A stretch of DNA of 36,954 nt from Candidatus Woesearchaeota archaeon (GCA_018303545.1 JAGVXY010000015.1:1-36954); one strand, 5' to 3'; shown: positions 1 through 15,523, numbered from the stretch's first letter. The notes: a model not told the origin generated them from the sequence alone. Program-made: numbers and translations.

Positions 1-273
1 AGAAAAAATATAATTTCTATCCACTTGCTCAATTAAAGATCTCATATCATTGAGCCAATTTGTATTCAATAAGTACTTCTTTTTTTCAGCCAAAAGACTA
101 CCATTACAGACAAGTTCCTTAACGGCCTTATGCACTGCCTGATAAGTAACTTTAGTTCTAAGTTCCTTATTTATCACCCTATAAATATCGTTCACGGAAA
201 GCGGCCATCTTACGCTTAGAAGGGTTATAATCAGCTTTTTTACAGTCTTGCCATTTTTAAATAAATATTCCAT
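1..273 (-). CDS. Hypothetical protein, winged-helix-like, truncated at window edge
   Basis: Open minus-strand frame from ATG (cat at 271-273) to the window edge: MEYLFKNGKTVKKLIITLLSVRWPLSVNDIYRVINKELRTKVTYQAVHKAVKELVCNGSLLAEKKKYLLNTNWLNDMRSLIEQ. HTH-like pattern. Not in the supplied ORF track. Confidence 0.55.
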   Translation of the reverse strand, partial: MEYLFKNGKTVKKLIITLLSVRWPLSVNDIYRVINKELRTKVTYQAVHKAVKELVCNGSLLAEKKKYLLNTNWLNDMRSLIEQVDRNYIFS

Positions 274-386
274 TTTGTAGTAACTATTCAGTTATAACTA
301 TTATTTAAACCTTTTGGTTTAAAACTTTCTCAACATTGATTTAATATACTTTTACGGTTAAATGAGTAATATTTACGGAAGATAAA

Positions 387-1055
387 ATGATACGCAAAGC
401 ACTACAACTAGGCAACAAAACTCTAGTAATATCAATACCTAAGCAGTACGTGGACAAGCACAACATAAAGAAAGGAGATGAATTAGAGATAGAAGAAAAA
501 GACAACGCCTTAAAAATAACCTCAAACAGAGAAATAATAAACAAAGATATCAGTATCACAATAAACAATCCAAAAGCAGCAAGACAAATCTTAAATTCGA
601 TCTACGCGGGAGGAATAAACGAGGCAAGAATATTCCACAGTTCAGAAAGCGTATTAAGAGAAATAGAAAGCGCAATATGCACTGATACGCCAGAATTAGA
701 GATTTTTGAAAAAAACCAAAAATTCTGCATAATAAAACCGGTGAATAAAGACGAGCTGGAAAACTTCCCTGCTCTATTAAGAAGATTATTTTTAGTGTGC
801 ATATCAGAAGACAATTCTGAAACAAGAACAATAACAAGAAAACGCTTAGCAAAAACGTGCAAGAGATTATTAAGCAAAGGCGAATTCAAAGACTACAGGA
901 AATCTCTAATACTTTATTCAATAATAGACGACTTAGAAAATAATATAATAACAAATGAAATCTACGAGCTTTTCTATAACTTTGAAATGAACAAGGCGCA
1001 GAAGATGGAAGAGACAAACTTGCTAAGAAAGGTGATTGCTTTCAATCTTGGATAG
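387..1055 (+). CDS. AbrB-like N-terminus plus PhoU-like regulator
   Basis: N-terminal MIRKALQLGNKTLVISIPKQYVDKHNIKKGDELEIEE is a SpoVT/AbrB swapped-hairpin pattern; helical PhoU-like remainder. Confidence 0.65.
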   Translation: MIRKALQLGNKTLVISIPKQYVDKHNIKKGDELEIEEKDNALKITSNREIINKDISITINNPKAARQILNSIYAGGINEARIFHSSESVLREIESAICTDTPELEIFEKNQKFCIIKPVNKDELENFPALLRRLFLVCISEDNSETRTITRKRLAKTCKRLLSKGEFKDYRKSLILYSIIDDLENNIITNEIYELFYNFEMNKAQKMEETNLLRKVIAFNLG

Positions 1056-1082
1056 CAGCCACCATTTAATCTAAACAGCAAC

Positions 1083-1092
1083 CTTTATAAAA
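1083..1092 (+). promoter_or_regulatory. Putative archaeal TATA box of aIF2-gamma
   Basis: ctttataaaa about 25-30 bp upstream of ATG 1115. Confidence 0.5.
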
Positions 1093-1114
1093 GAAATACA
1101 TTTCTTTTAGTTCT

Positions 1115-2356
1115 ATGGTCAAAGACGCAAAGAAAGAGCAGCCAGAAGTGAATATAGGCATGATAGGCCACGTAGACCACGGCAAAACCACCCTATTGCA
1201 GGCATTATCAGGAAAATGGGCTGATCAGCATTCTGAAGAGATGAAGAGAGGCATCACGATTAAATTAGGCTATGCAGATGTAATGATTTACAAATGCAAA
1301 AAATGCAAAGAACCGGAGTGCTACTCAATAAAACCTGATTGCTCAGTGTGCAAGAAAAAATCAGAATTAATAAGAAAAATCTCTTTCGTAGATGCACCGG
1401 GGCATGAAACCTTAATGGCAACAATGCTTTCAGGCGCGGCAATAATGGACGGCGCATTATTACTAGTTGCAGCAAATGAAGAATGCCCGCAGCCTCAGAC
1501 TAAAGAGCATCTAATTGCCTTAGAAATAGCCGGAATAAAAAATGTAATTGTCGTCCAAAATAAAATTGACTTAGTCACAGAAGAAGATGCGATGAAAAAC
1601 CAAGAGCAAATCAAAGCATTTTTGAAAGGAACTTTTGCTGAAAATGCGCCAATAATTCCAATTTCAGCGCAGAATAATGTTAATATTGATTTATTACTAA
1701 AAACAATTCAAGAGGTAATACCAACGCCAAAAAGAGACTTAAAAGCTGAACCATTGATGTACATCGCAAGATCTTTTGATGTTAACAAGCCAGGTTCAGA
1801 AATTGAAAAACTTGTAGGCGGAATCTTAGGCGGAGCATTAAAAAGAGGGCTGATAAAAGTTGGTGAAAAAATTGAAATAAGGCCTGGAGTGAAAAAAGAA
1901 AAAGAAGGCAAAGTTTTCTGGGAGCCAATAGTTACAAAAATAATCTCTTTAAAGACAGGCGGAACAGATGTAAAAGAAGTCGGGCCCGGAGGCTCAATAG
2001 GAATTTTAACTGACTTAGATCCTGCAATAGTCAAGGCAGACACATTATCGGGAAATATTGCCGGATTGGAAGGAAAACTTCCCGAGATAATTTACAATTT
2101 AGACTTAAAAGTTAAACTACTAGAAAGGGTCGTAGGCTCAAAGAAAGAAACAGAAGTTGATCCAATAAAGAAAGGCGAAGTTTTGATGATAAATGTAGGA
2201 AGCACTGCAACAGTAGGAGTTGTAACAGAAATAAGCAAAGACTCGGTGAAAATAATTCTTAAAAAGCCGGTATGCGCAACTAAAGAGGATAACTTTGCGG
2301 TCTCTAGAAGAATAGAAAACAGGTTCAGATTAATCGGACAGGCAAAGCTGAATTAA
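1115..2356 (+). CDS. eif2g: Translation initiation factor aIF2 subunit gamma
   Basis: GHVDHGKTT, zinc-knuckle CKKCKEPECYSIKPDCSVC, DAPGHE, NKID motifs. Confidence 0.95.
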   Translation: MVKDAKKEQPEVNIGMIGHVDHGKTTLLQALSGKWADQHSEEMKRGITIKLGYADVMIYKCKKCKEPECYSIKPDCSVCKKKSELIRKISFVDAPGHETLMATMLSGAAIMDGALLLVAANEECPQPQTKEHLIALEIAGIKNVIVVQNKIDLVTEEDAMKNQEQIKAFLKGTFAENAPIIPISAQNNVNIDLLLKTIQEVIPTPKRDLKAEPLMYIARSFDVNKPGSEIEKLVGGILGGALKRGLIKVGEKIEIRPGVKKEKEGKVFWEPIVTKIISLKTGGTDVKEVGPGGSIGILTDLDPAIVKADTLSGNIAGLEGKLPEIIYNLDLKVKLLERVVGSKKETEVDPIKKGEVLMINVGSTATVGVVTEISKDSVKIILKKPVCATKEDNFAVSRRIENRFRLIGQAKLN

Positions 2357-2423
2357 TTTCTTTATAAATAATGATTATAGCATATAGAAATCCTTATAAA
2401 AAGCCAAGCTTTAGCGGGAATAA

Positions 2424-3800
2424 ATGAAAAATCCTAAAGGAAATAATTCTAAAGATACGGTTATCAATCTATTAAAAGAGGGAAAGTTCAGCAAAAAAAA
2501 TATAGACGGAATAACTGTGCTATACAACCGGGCGAGTTCGGACTGGATGCAGGAAGCGAGGGTGTGCTTTATCACAAAATATAAAACTGAAGCTGAAGCG
2601 AAAAGACAAGCAGAACTTATAGGATTCTACAGGCAAGCAGTGCAGGAAGGAACGATTAATAATACAAGCTCAGATGCTCTGGAAAGAGCGATGATTGAAG
2701 CAGGGGCAAATCAGGACTTTTTTGGAATAGACCAAGTAAAAGATAGAATATCCCTATGTCTCCCAATTATAATGCCTTCGGGAACAACAGGACTAACGGC
2801 TGCAAATAAAGGGTTAAAATTTATTGACGAAATAATCAAAGACTCGCTTGCATTCTCTGAAAAGGGCAATGAGATAATTGAAAATACAAGAAGACAGTGC
2901 ATCATTGATGTAAAAGGCCTTATCAGAAATCATAGGTATATGGGAATTAATGCATTTAATAAGAAATTCTTTCCTGGCTCTGAAGATTTAAGCATCGAGG
3001 AGATAGTGAAGATAGTAAGCGAAGCTAAAGCAGATGATTTAAAAAATTCATTTGAAAATCATATGGCTAATTCTTTCCCGATAGTAATATTTTCAGGAAA
3101 TTCAAAATTAGAGAAATGCTTAAGCGCAATTTTACCCTTTGTAAAAAAATACGCAGGAAATGGAAAAGAAAAAGAGGTATTGGAGGATATTGAAATAACA
3201 TCAATTAAAAAAAGAGAAAAACTATACGAAGTTTACGGGCCATCGGAGCAAATGATATTTCTGTGCGCTTATCCATTTGCCCAAACTCCAAAAGAGAAAA
3301 GTGAAATAGCCTCATTGATAATAGCAAACAGGATTTTTGGCGCAGGATGGGACTCAAATTTAATGAATGCATTGAGACATGAAAACAATCTTGTGTACTC
3401 TGCAGATTCACAGTTTTACATGACAAAAAATATGTTTTTTGTACAAATACAGCACAATCCAAAATACCTAAGGCGAGTAATTGAACTGACAGATAAATCA
3501 CTTGAGAAAATGCTGAAAGGGATAAGTCAAATTAAATTCAACAACGTAAGAGATGAGATAACTGAAGAGGTCTTGGTGCACTACAGCTCGAACGATTTGC
3601 TGTGCTGCAATCAGCCTGGATTCAGAGTAAGTGCGGCATATAATGATTTAATAAAAAGTGAGAATAAGCTGACAAGCGAAGAAATGATTGAGGAAATTGA
3701 AAAACTAAGCAAAGGGGATATTGAAAAAACAGCAAGAAAATATTTAGATAAAGAAAGAAAACAAATATTAACTTACTCTTCAAAAGGTGAAAAGAAATGA
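2424..3800 (+). CDS. M16-family peptidase-like protein, HxxEH not evident
   Basis: M16-like architecture and tandem position with the next M16 gene; no HxxEH seen, resembling the non-catalytic partner of YmfF/YmfH-like pairs. Confidence 0.7.
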   Translation: MKNPKGNNSKDTVINLLKEGKFSKKNIDGITVLYNRASSDWMQEARVCFITKYKTEAEAKRQAELIGFYRQAVQEGTINNTSSDALERAMIEAGANQDFFGIDQVKDRISLCLPIIMPSGTTGLTAANKGLKFIDEIIKDSLAFSEKGNEIIENTRRQCIIDVKGLIRNHRYMGINAFNKKFFPGSEDLSIEEIVKIVSEAKADDLKNSFENHMANSFPIVIFSGNSKLEKCLSAILPFVKKYAGNGKEKEVLEDIEITSIKKREKLYEVYGPSEQMIFLCAYPFAQTPKEKSEIASLIIANRIFGAGWDSNLMNALRHENNLVYSADSQFYMTKNMFFVQIQHNPKYLRRVIELTDKSLEKMLKGISQIKFNNVRDEITEEVLVHYSSNDLLCCNQPGFRVSAAYNDLIKSENKLTSEEMIEEIEKLSKGDIEKTARKYLDKERKQILTYSSKGEKK

Positions 3801-5104
3801 AAATTGAGCACAATATTTTAAAATCAGGATTGAATGTTTATTTGATTAATGTCAGCAGCCCGCTATCTATGTTTCAGCTGTTCACCCCTTTTGGAGGAGA
3901 TACAATAGAATATTATGATTCTGTTCAAGATAAAAAAATAAATCTGCAGCCAGGCAGTGCGCATTATTTTGAGCACGTGCTTTTTGCAATGAAACCTAGA
4001 AAGAAAAATGAACTATGCTCAGATGGGATGAAACTCCTACAAAACAACAAAGGAATAAATGTAAATGCTTACACTTCCCATGATATAACTAATTTTCATT
4101 TTAGCTCAAGATTAAAACAGAAAGAAAATCTTAAAATATTAACCGAGATGGTCTTTGTGCCCTATCTGCCGGAAGAAAGATTCAAAAAAGAAACTGGCGA
4201 TATACTTGATGAAATTGCGGGAAGTGAAAATAGAAGTAGAAGTGTGCATTTAACTACATTGATGGGCCAGCTGTTCAAGAAACACGGAGCAAAATATCCT
4301 ATCCTGGGAACTGCAGAAACAATAACACAAATAAAATTAGAAGATTTACTTTCTATGCATGAAATGTTCTACAGGCCTTCGAATATGACTTTGATAGTTG
4401 TCGGCAATGCAAGCATGAAAGATATTACTCAAGTTGTGGAAAAAGAGCTGAAAGCGATAGGAAAGGGAGATTATCAAGAACCCCCAAAATATGAAAATCC
4501 TGGTGAAACTGACGGTGTTGTGAAATTTAATAATTTTGAAGATTCACTAGTCCGGAAAGATGTGGCAAATAAAACAATTTATGGCGCGTGGAAGTACCTT
4601 ATTGACCCGATGAGCATGCCCATTGATGAACTGATTGACAGACGCCTGGCAATGGATATAATCGCTACCGCAATTTTTGGCTCTGGCTCGAGAATCAGAG
4701 AATATTTTGTGAACCAGGGGATGAACAGCACGATGTTCGGAGGCAGGACAATGGCGTTCAAAGATCATAGCGAAATAATCTTTGCAGATAATGTTGAGGA
4801 TCCTGAAAAATTTCAGGATGTCATTGTTAAAAAGCAGAATGATATTCTTAGAACAGGATTATCTGAAAGAGAAATAGATTATGCAATAAAATACCTAAAA
4901 TTAAAAGAAGATTACGGGATAAATTCCTTAGAGAATCTGGGAACTATTCTGATTGACTGGTGCAGATTAACCGGAAATCCTGAAAATTATTTTAAAGTAA
5001 TGAAGAGAATGAAAACGATAGAAACTGGAAGGGTAAATGAGCTGATGCAGGAAATAATTAAAACAGATAATTTATCTTTCTGCTTGATGAAACCTGAAGA
5101 ATAA
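3797..5104 (+). CDS. M16-family zinc peptidase
   Basis: GSAHYFEHVLFAM contains HxxEH; overlaps the upstream M16 gene by 4 bp. Confidence 0.85.
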   Translation: MKIEHNILKSGLNVYLINVSSPLSMFQLFTPFGGDTIEYYDSVQDKKINLQPGSAHYFEHVLFAMKPRKKNELCSDGMKLLQNNKGINVNAYTSHDITNFHFSSRLKQKENLKILTEMVFVPYLPEERFKKETGDILDEIAGSENRSRSVHLTTLMGQLFKKHGAKYPILGTAETITQIKLEDLLSMHEMFYRPSNMTLIVVGNASMKDITQVVEKELKAIGKGDYQEPPKYENPGETDGVVKFNNFEDSLVRKDVANKTIYGAWKYLIDPMSMPIDELIDRRLAMDIIATAIFGSGSRIREYFVNQGMNSTMFGGRTMAFKDHSEIIFADNVEDPEKFQDVIVKKQNDILRTGLSEREIDYAIKYLKLKEDYGINSLENLGTILIDWCRLTGNPENYFKVMKRMKTIETGRVNELMQEIIKTDNLSFCLMKPEE

Positions 5105-5110
5105 TTATTT

Positions 5111-8100
5111 TTAATAAACTTTTACTCTAGTTAAAGTCGTGACCTTATCGTCTTCTCTCATCCGCATTATTCTCACGCCTTGGGTGTTCCTGCCAATTGT
5201 AGAAATCTCCTGCGCAAGCATCCTTATCATTATACCCTGCTTTGAGATCAGCATAATCTCATCCTCATCCATAACTGTTTTGATGCCGACAACATTTCCG
5301 TTGCGTTCAGAAGTCTTAATATTAATCACACCTTTTCCGCCCCTGTTAATTAACCTGTAATCTGAAACAATAGTCCTCTTGCCGTAGCCATTCTCAGTTA
5401 TTGTCAATAAAGTTCCTGTCTCAACAGCGACTTCCATGCCGACAACATAATCATCTTTTGACAACCTTATTGCGCGAACGCCAGTTGCTGCACGGCCCAT
5501 TGCACGAACCTGAGATTCATTAAACTTGACAGCCATCCCTTTAGCAGAAGCGATAACCATATTTAGTGTTCCAGGAGTTAATTTGACTTCAACGAGCTTG
5601 TCATTTTCTCTCAAAGTCAAAGCAATTATGCCTCCTTTTCTTGGCCTTGAAAATGATTCTAAAGGCGTTCTCTTGATTGCACCAAGTTTTGTGACCATCA
5701 AAAGATAATGATCCGAGTCAAATTTAGGTATTGGAATCATTGCGGTGATTTTTTCATTTTCAGCAAGAGCCAATAAATTGATTATTGCCTTTCCTTTTGA
5801 ATATCTTGAAGCCTGTATAATTTCATATCCCTTGAGCCAGTAGACTTTTCCTAAATCAGAAAAGAATAAAAGGTAATTGTGGCTGTTCATGTTGACCATA
5901 TGCTCTACTGTATCTTCTTCTTTTGTCGCAGTGCCTTTGACGCCAACTCCTCCACGCTTCTGCTGCCTATATTCATCTAATGTAGTTCGTTTAATGTAGC
6001 CTGAATGTGTAAGTGTAACTATTGAGGATTCTTCAGGAATAAGATCTTCATCTAGAATCTCGGCATCTTCTTCAGTACCTGAAATTTCAGTTTTACGAGA
6101 GTCCGAATATGATGCAATAATCTCTTGTGTGTCTTTCTTCATCAGGGCGTAAACTTTTGAATCATCTGCTAAAATTGATTTTAAATCCTCTATTGTTAAT
6201 AATAAATCTTTATATTCCAGCAGTAATTTATCTTTTTCCAATGAGGTTAATTTCTGCAGCTTCATATCTAAAATTGCACGGGCCTGAATTTCAGTCAATT
6301 CAAAACGAGCCATCAAAGATTCGCAAGCTTCATTAGGCCCTTTTGAAGATTTTATTATTTTAATTGACTCATCAATATTTTCCAAGCAGATTTTCAAACC
6401 TAATAAAATATGAGCCCGCTCTTCTGCTTTTCTCAAGTCAAACTGTGTTCTACGGGTAATGACATTTTTTCTGTGCTTGATGAAATGCACAATGCAATCT
6501 TTCAAATTTAAAATTCTTGGCTGATTATTAACCAAGGCTAAATTAATTATGCTGAAAGTAACCTGCAAAGGAGTATGAGTATATAATTGATTTAAAACAA
6601 CATCTGAATTTGCATCTTTTTTCAATTCAATTACAATTCGCATTCCCTGCCTATTGGACTCATCTCTTAAATCTGAAATGCCTTCAACACGCTTATCACG
6701 AACTAAGTCTGCGATATTTTCTATGAGCATTGATTTATTTACCTGATAAGGAATCTCAGTAATAATTAGACTTTCACGGTCTTTCTTTTCTTCTTTCTCA
6801 ACTTTTCCTCTCAAGCGGATCTTTCCACGGCCGGAAGCGTAAGCATTTTTTATTCCGGAAGTGCCGCAAATTATACCTCCAGTAGGGAAATCAGGGCCAT
6901 GAATGATATCCAATAATTCATTGATAGAAATATCTGGATTGTCAATTACCTTTATTACGCCTTCGCAGACTTCACGCATGTTGTGCGGAGGAATACTAGT
7001 TGCCATGCCTACGGCAATACCTGAAGAACCATTAATTAATAAATTTGGGATTCTTGATGGAAGAACTGAGGGTTCCTGTCTAGTATTATCATAGTTGTCG
7101 ACAAAGTCTACAGTTTCTTTTTCTAAGTCTAAAAGAATTTCATCTGCAATCTTTGTCATTCTTGCTTCCGTATTATGATTGATAAAACCGTTTGCAACAA
7201 ATGAATGGCATTTGCTGTTTACCCTTATTGAATAAACATTTTCTTTTTCTTTCGGTTTCTTGACTGAAGCAATGTGATCAAACAAATATCTCTGTTTCAG
7301 CAAAAGCGCTAAAAAAGACTTATCTTTTGAATCAAGAATATCCAATAGTTTTTTAAAATATTTTTCAAGTTTATTATATCTGTCAACATTATATCTCTTG
7401 ATAAATCCGGAACCATATTTTTTTCGCAGATATTCCCCAAGATAAGGAATGAAATCAGTCTTGCTCATCCTATCTGGATTTATGCTGTTTATTTTTGAAA
7501 GAATTCCTTTTTTTCGGTCTGAAAAAAATCCAATATTCGTATTGAACCTCTTTATTGAATCATGGCCAGAAATTATCAATTTAAAGCAACTGTTTCTCTT
7601 ATCCTGGTAAGGTTTTGTTGAAATAATCCCAAAATTCAATAAAATGACTTTCAGCTGATCAATGAGCTTATTACTTTTAGAATTATAGTTTAGAGCCATA
7701 CTTTTTCCATTATGCCTTTTATCTAAGATGTATTTAACGGATCCGTCACCTTCAAATAATGCCCTTAAGAAATGCTGAATGTTTTTCTCAGTGGACATTA
7801 AAACAGAGAAAGGCATCTCTTTTTGTGCGGATTTAACTTGAATTAAACCAATGTTCTTAAGGAATAGAACCACTTTCTGCTCATATATGCTTAATTCTTT
7901 GCAATTTCCTTTTATTTCCCTCTCGTATAGTCTTACACCCACAAACTGAGAGAGGATAATTGATTTTACCTTATCGTAAAAGTTTTTGTCTTTATTATTA
8001 AACAATATTTGATTATTATGGAAACTCCCCTCGCTGACTAAAGCACCCAATAAAAATGCCAGGTTATCATTCATCTTGCTAGGAAGTACAATCTCATTCT

Positions 8101-9999
8101 TGAAACCTTTATTTGGATAATATTTTCTTAGATCTAAACTTGTTTTTGAAAATAAACTTTTGCCCCTGCTCAAAATAACTACATCTTCTTTTCTAATATG
8201 CTCTAATAGTTTCCATTCTATCTGCGGGACTTCGCCCTTAATTGTCCAGCACATTAATGGATGATTATGAGATCCTTTAATCTTGTAACCTAAGTTAGTC
8301 TCTAGCTCTATAACACTATGTTTTCCTGAATTAAAAAACTTAGATGCCTTGTTTTTCTTTTGGTCAAAAGACATTATTCTAAAATTAATTTTTGATTCTA
8401 ATTTATTTGAAATTTCTTTTATGGGCATTATGCCCTTATCAGTTAACATTAAAGAATCGCCAGAAATACAATACCTCATTGCAGCTGCATTATCTCCATC
8501 AACAGAGTTGTGCACAAAGACTCCTGAAGCCAATGCAAAATTATGGGTATCGTCGATAGTTAAATCGTAGACATCAGCATATTCATGGATAAACTCTATT
8601 TTTGAAACCTTGTGATTTCCGTTCAATTCACATAATATTAAATTTGAATCATTCGAAAAATATTTTTCAAATCCATTATCCCAAGTTGTAAAACATTTTC
8701 CACCAAAGACAACCTTTCGAACTTTTTCGTAGTAATCTCTTTTTATTGGCAACTCATTCTTTTGAAGAAATTTGCATATGTTAATAAATTTCCTTTTTCC
8801 GGTTAAATTAGTCTTTCTTCTTTTATTTGAAGCGATAATTTTTTCATTAAATAATTCTTTATATTTCGGAATTGACCACATCCTTTTCATGGTTGATGAG
8901 GCCAACTTACGACTGCGTTCAATAACTTCTGGATGCGCAATAATATATCTCTTGCTAATTTCACTTAACTTTGCGCTCATCTCTTTTTTATATTCTGGAT
9001 TCTTCCAATTTGCGAGATTTCTTTCTCTTAACCTTTCTGAATAAGCTTTTCTATTTTCTGAATTTGCCCAGAACTTTTTTCTCCCTTCGATTAATTTATT
9101 CCTAAATGATTCATCTGTTTTGTGCTTAAAAGATGTTAAATTGTGATGAAATTGCCAATGTTCTTTATATCCCATACGTTTTATATTATCTGGATTATTA
9201 TTGCATTTGTCAAAATTAATATGGTGCCTCACTCTTCCTGCAGCTTTCAGATAGACTGCGTTTTTGATGTTCCAATTGTCAGCTAAATAATGAACAAAAT
9301 CCCAAGAACAGCTTTTTGGCTGAAAAATCATATCGTAACCGATCATTTCAGGATTGATTTCTTTTGTGGCTTTCTTGAAATACGCCGGCATTAAAGAATC
9401 TCCTGGTTTTAAATATTGAGCTTCTTTGTATTCCTTGTTTTTTAACATAAACTTATGGTTAAGAGTGCATTTAATTTCTTCATTATTGTCCAAGATAATT
9501 TTCATGACTTCTGCATTTTTCTTGGTTAATCTTGGTTTCTTTATTTCGGTAATGTGTATTTTTCCATTATCCTCAATAGTGTATGTGAAATTTCTTTTAC
9601 CTTCTTGGAATTCCTTAACTAATTCAATAAAAGGTAAATCTCTTCCATCGGTCAATTTAACTTTGGTTTCACCTGTAAAACAACCAAAATTTCCCTGACC
9701 ATCAACTAATGTGTATCTTAAAGAAAAGTCCTGGGCCATACGAACCAATGAAGGGTAGACTATTGCTTCACCATGAGGATGATAGTTACCGCTTACGTCA
9801 CCGCAAATCTTTGCGCATTTTCTATATTTTGCCTTATGATCCAAAGAAAGATCATTCATAGCAACCAAGACTCTACGATGAACTGGCTTCAGACCATCTC
9901 TGACATCAGGCAATGCCCTGGAAACTATGACACTCATAGCATAGTCTAGATAAGATTTCTTCATCTCATCTTCCACTAATTTATGGATTATTTCTTTGG

Positions 10000-10003
<4 letters not shown>
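5111..10003 (-). CDS. gyrA: DNA gyrase subunit A with two inteins
   Basis: GyrA motifs (ALPDVRDGLKPVHRR, AMRY/TEARM) and C-terminal beta-pinwheel repeats. Removing 392 aa and 433 aa of inteins leaves about 805 aa. Confidence 0.96.
7172..8470 (-). mobile_element. GyrA intein 2 with LAGLIDADG endonuclease, about 433 aa, at the catalytic Tyr
   Basis: AAAMRY|CISGDSLMLTDKG...SFVANGFINHN|TEARMTK. LAGLIDADG-like LLGALVSEGS and LRALFEGDGS. Confidence 0.95.
8507..9682 (-). mobile_element. GyrA intein 1 with HNH-like homing endonuclease region, about 392 aa
   Basis: GQGNFG|CFTGETKVKLTDGRDLPF...[19 protein letters not shown]. Cys1, terminal HN, Ser+1; HHINFDKCNNNPDNI HNH-like block and NUMOD3-like repeats. 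Confidence 0.93.
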
Positions 10004-13819
<3,816 letters not shown>

Positions 13820-14050
13820 TCAGAATAGTGTATGAAATGCATTTTTTTATTTATAAAAGTTGTGTTTTTTATTTTTGTATAATGCATTTGTATGGTCTGT
13901 AAGTGGTGAATTCTAACGTTTAGAAGTTATGAATTCTTTGCTTAAAACGGCTGTAGATTAGGTTTAGAAATTTATTTTATTTTTGATACGGATGAGTAGG
14001 AAAAAATGAGAAAAAATTATTTATTATTCTTTAAAAAATTTTAGAACAAT

Positions 14051-14059
14051 CTTTATAAA
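14051..14059 (+). promoter_or_regulatory. Putative TATA box of the PIN/rpoE1/spt4/S24e/S27ae cluster
   Basis: ctttataaa about 29 bp upstream of ATG 14084. Confidence 0.45.
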
Positions 14060-14083
14060 CTTTAACTACCAATGAAACTACCA

Positions 14084-14467
14084 ATGAAAGTAATATTAGA
14101 CACAAACTTTTTAGTTGAAGCTGTGAAAGCTAAAATTGATGTAATCCAAGAAATAACTAAAGTGGTTGATTTCAAGCCTGAAATTTGCATTCTAGATAAA
14201 ACAAAAGGCGAATTGGAAAAGCTTATAAAGGGCAAGAAATATTTTGACAAGTTAACAGCTAAAATAGCCCTAAATCTCATAGATGTAAAGGGAATTGAGG
14301 TTTTAGAAACAAAAGAAGATAAAAGTGTTGATAGGTTGCTTATTGATCTTGCGGACAAAGAAAAGTTTGTTATTGCAACGCAAGATAAAGAATTAAAAAG
14401 GGCGCTTAAGGCCAAAGGCATAAAAAGAATAATTATAAGACAAAAAAAATATATAAAGGTAGAATAA
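14084..14467 (+). CDS. PIN-domain protein, Fcf1/Utp24-like
   Basis: MKVILDTNFLVEA and later acidic residues (ATQDKELKRALK). Start 14084 preferred over 14072 from TATA spacing. Confidence 0.8.
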   Translation: MKVILDTNFLVEAVKAKIDVIQEITKVVDFKPEICILDKTKGELEKLIKGKKYFDKLTAKIALNLIDVKGIEVLETKEDKSVDRLLIDLADKEKFVIATQDKELKRALKAKGIKRIIIRQKKYIKVE

Positions 14468-14469
14468 AA

Positions 14470-15024
14470 ATGTATTATGAAATGACAATTCAAGGGCACA
14501 TAAGGGTTCCTCCAAATTTATTCCAGCTTGAACTTAAAGAGTCTGTAAAAAAGACCTTAGATGGGATGTATGAGGGATTTATTTCTAAAGAAATGGGCAT
14601 TGTTGTGGCCGTAACGGATGTAACCGAGATAGGCGATGGATTATTAATTCCAGAGGATGGAGCAGCTTATTATGAAACAAAGTATAAGCTGATAACTTAC
14701 AAACCAGATATGTTTGAAATAGTTCCAGGAAAAGTAACAGACATACAGGAATTTGGTGCTTTTATGGAAATAGGTCCTATAGATGGAATGATTCACGTTT
14801 CACAAACAATGGACGATTATGTTTCGTTTTCTAAATCTAATGTTTTAACTGGGAAAGAATCAAAAAGAGTTTTGAAAGTCGGAGATAAATGCAGGGCAAG
14901 AATTGTTGCTGTAAGTTTTAAGGACCCTTCAAATCCTAAGATTGCTTTGACTATGAGACAACAGATGCTTGGAGCAGAGCACTGGATTGATGAAGAAATC
15001 AAGAAAAAGGCGGAGAAGAATTAA
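14470..15024 (+). CDS. rpoE1: RNA polymerase subunit E' (RpoE1/Rpb7)
   Basis: MYYEMTIQGHIRVPPNLF and S1 domain GKVTDIQEFGAFMEIGPIDGMIHVSQ. Confidence 0.93.
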   Translation: MYYEMTIQGHIRVPPNLFQLELKESVKKTLDGMYEGFISKEMGIVVAVTDVTEIGDGLLIPEDGAAYYETKYKLITYKPDMFEIVPGKVTDIQEFGAFMEIGPIDGMIHVSQTMDDYVSFSKSNVLTGKESKRVLKVGDKCRARIVAVSFKDPSNPKIALTMRQQMLGAEHWIDEEIKKKAEKN

Positions 15025-15025
15025 G

Positions 15026-15211
15026 ATGGTCAAAAAGGTATGCAAACGATGTAAGATTTTTGTTTCTGGTGATCAATGCCCAATATGCAAAAACAGCAAT
15101 TTTTCGGAAAGTTGGAAAGGCAGAGCGTTCATATTGAATCCTGAAAAATCGGAAATAGCAAAGAAGATAGGCGCGACAGCAAAAGGCGAATATGCGCTAA
15201 AGGTGAGGTAA
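15026..15211 (+). CDS. spt4: Transcription elongation factor Spt4 / RpoE2
   Basis: MVKKVCKRCKIFVSGDQCPICKNSNFSESWKGRAFILNPEKSEIAKKIG; start trimmed from ORF 14969 because of the upstream rpoE1 stop. Confidence 0.93.
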   Translation: MVKKVCKRCKIFVSGDQCPICKNSNFSESWKGRAFILNPEKSEIAKKIGATAKGEYALKVR

Positions 15212-15212
15212 A

Positions 15213-15521
15213 ATGGAAATTACAATTTTAAAAGAAGTAGAACAACCATTATTGAATAGGAAGAGATATATATTTAATGCAGATTTTCCTGAAAAGGCAA
15301 CTCCTGCAAGAGCTATTTTAGTTGAAGAAATTGCCAAGAAGGTAAAAGCTAAACCTGAAGGTGTTGCTGTAAGGCATGTTTACACTAAATATGGTGTTGC
15401 CAGTGCTAAAATAATCTCTCATATTTACAAGAGCGCAGAAGATCTGAAAAAGATTGAAATTGTAAATAAAAAAGTTGCTGCTGGCGCGGCAAAGAAAGCA
15501 GAAGCGCCTAAAGGTGAATAA
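15213..15521 (+). CDS. rps24e: Ribosomal protein S24e
   Basis: MEITILKEVEQPLLNRKRYIFNADFPEKATPARAILVEEIAKKVKAKPEGVAVRHV; gene order after spt4. Confidence 0.9.
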   Translation: MEITILKEVEQPLLNRKRYIFNADFPEKATPARAILVEEIAKKVKAKPEGVAVRHVYTKYGVASAKIISHIYKSAEDLKKIEIVNKKVAAGAAKKAEAPKGE

Positions 15522-15523
15522 TT

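Noticed and set aside
14062-14499. Minus-strand ORF opposite the PIN gene
   Set aside because: The plus-strand PIN has clear motifs, a TATA box and operon context.
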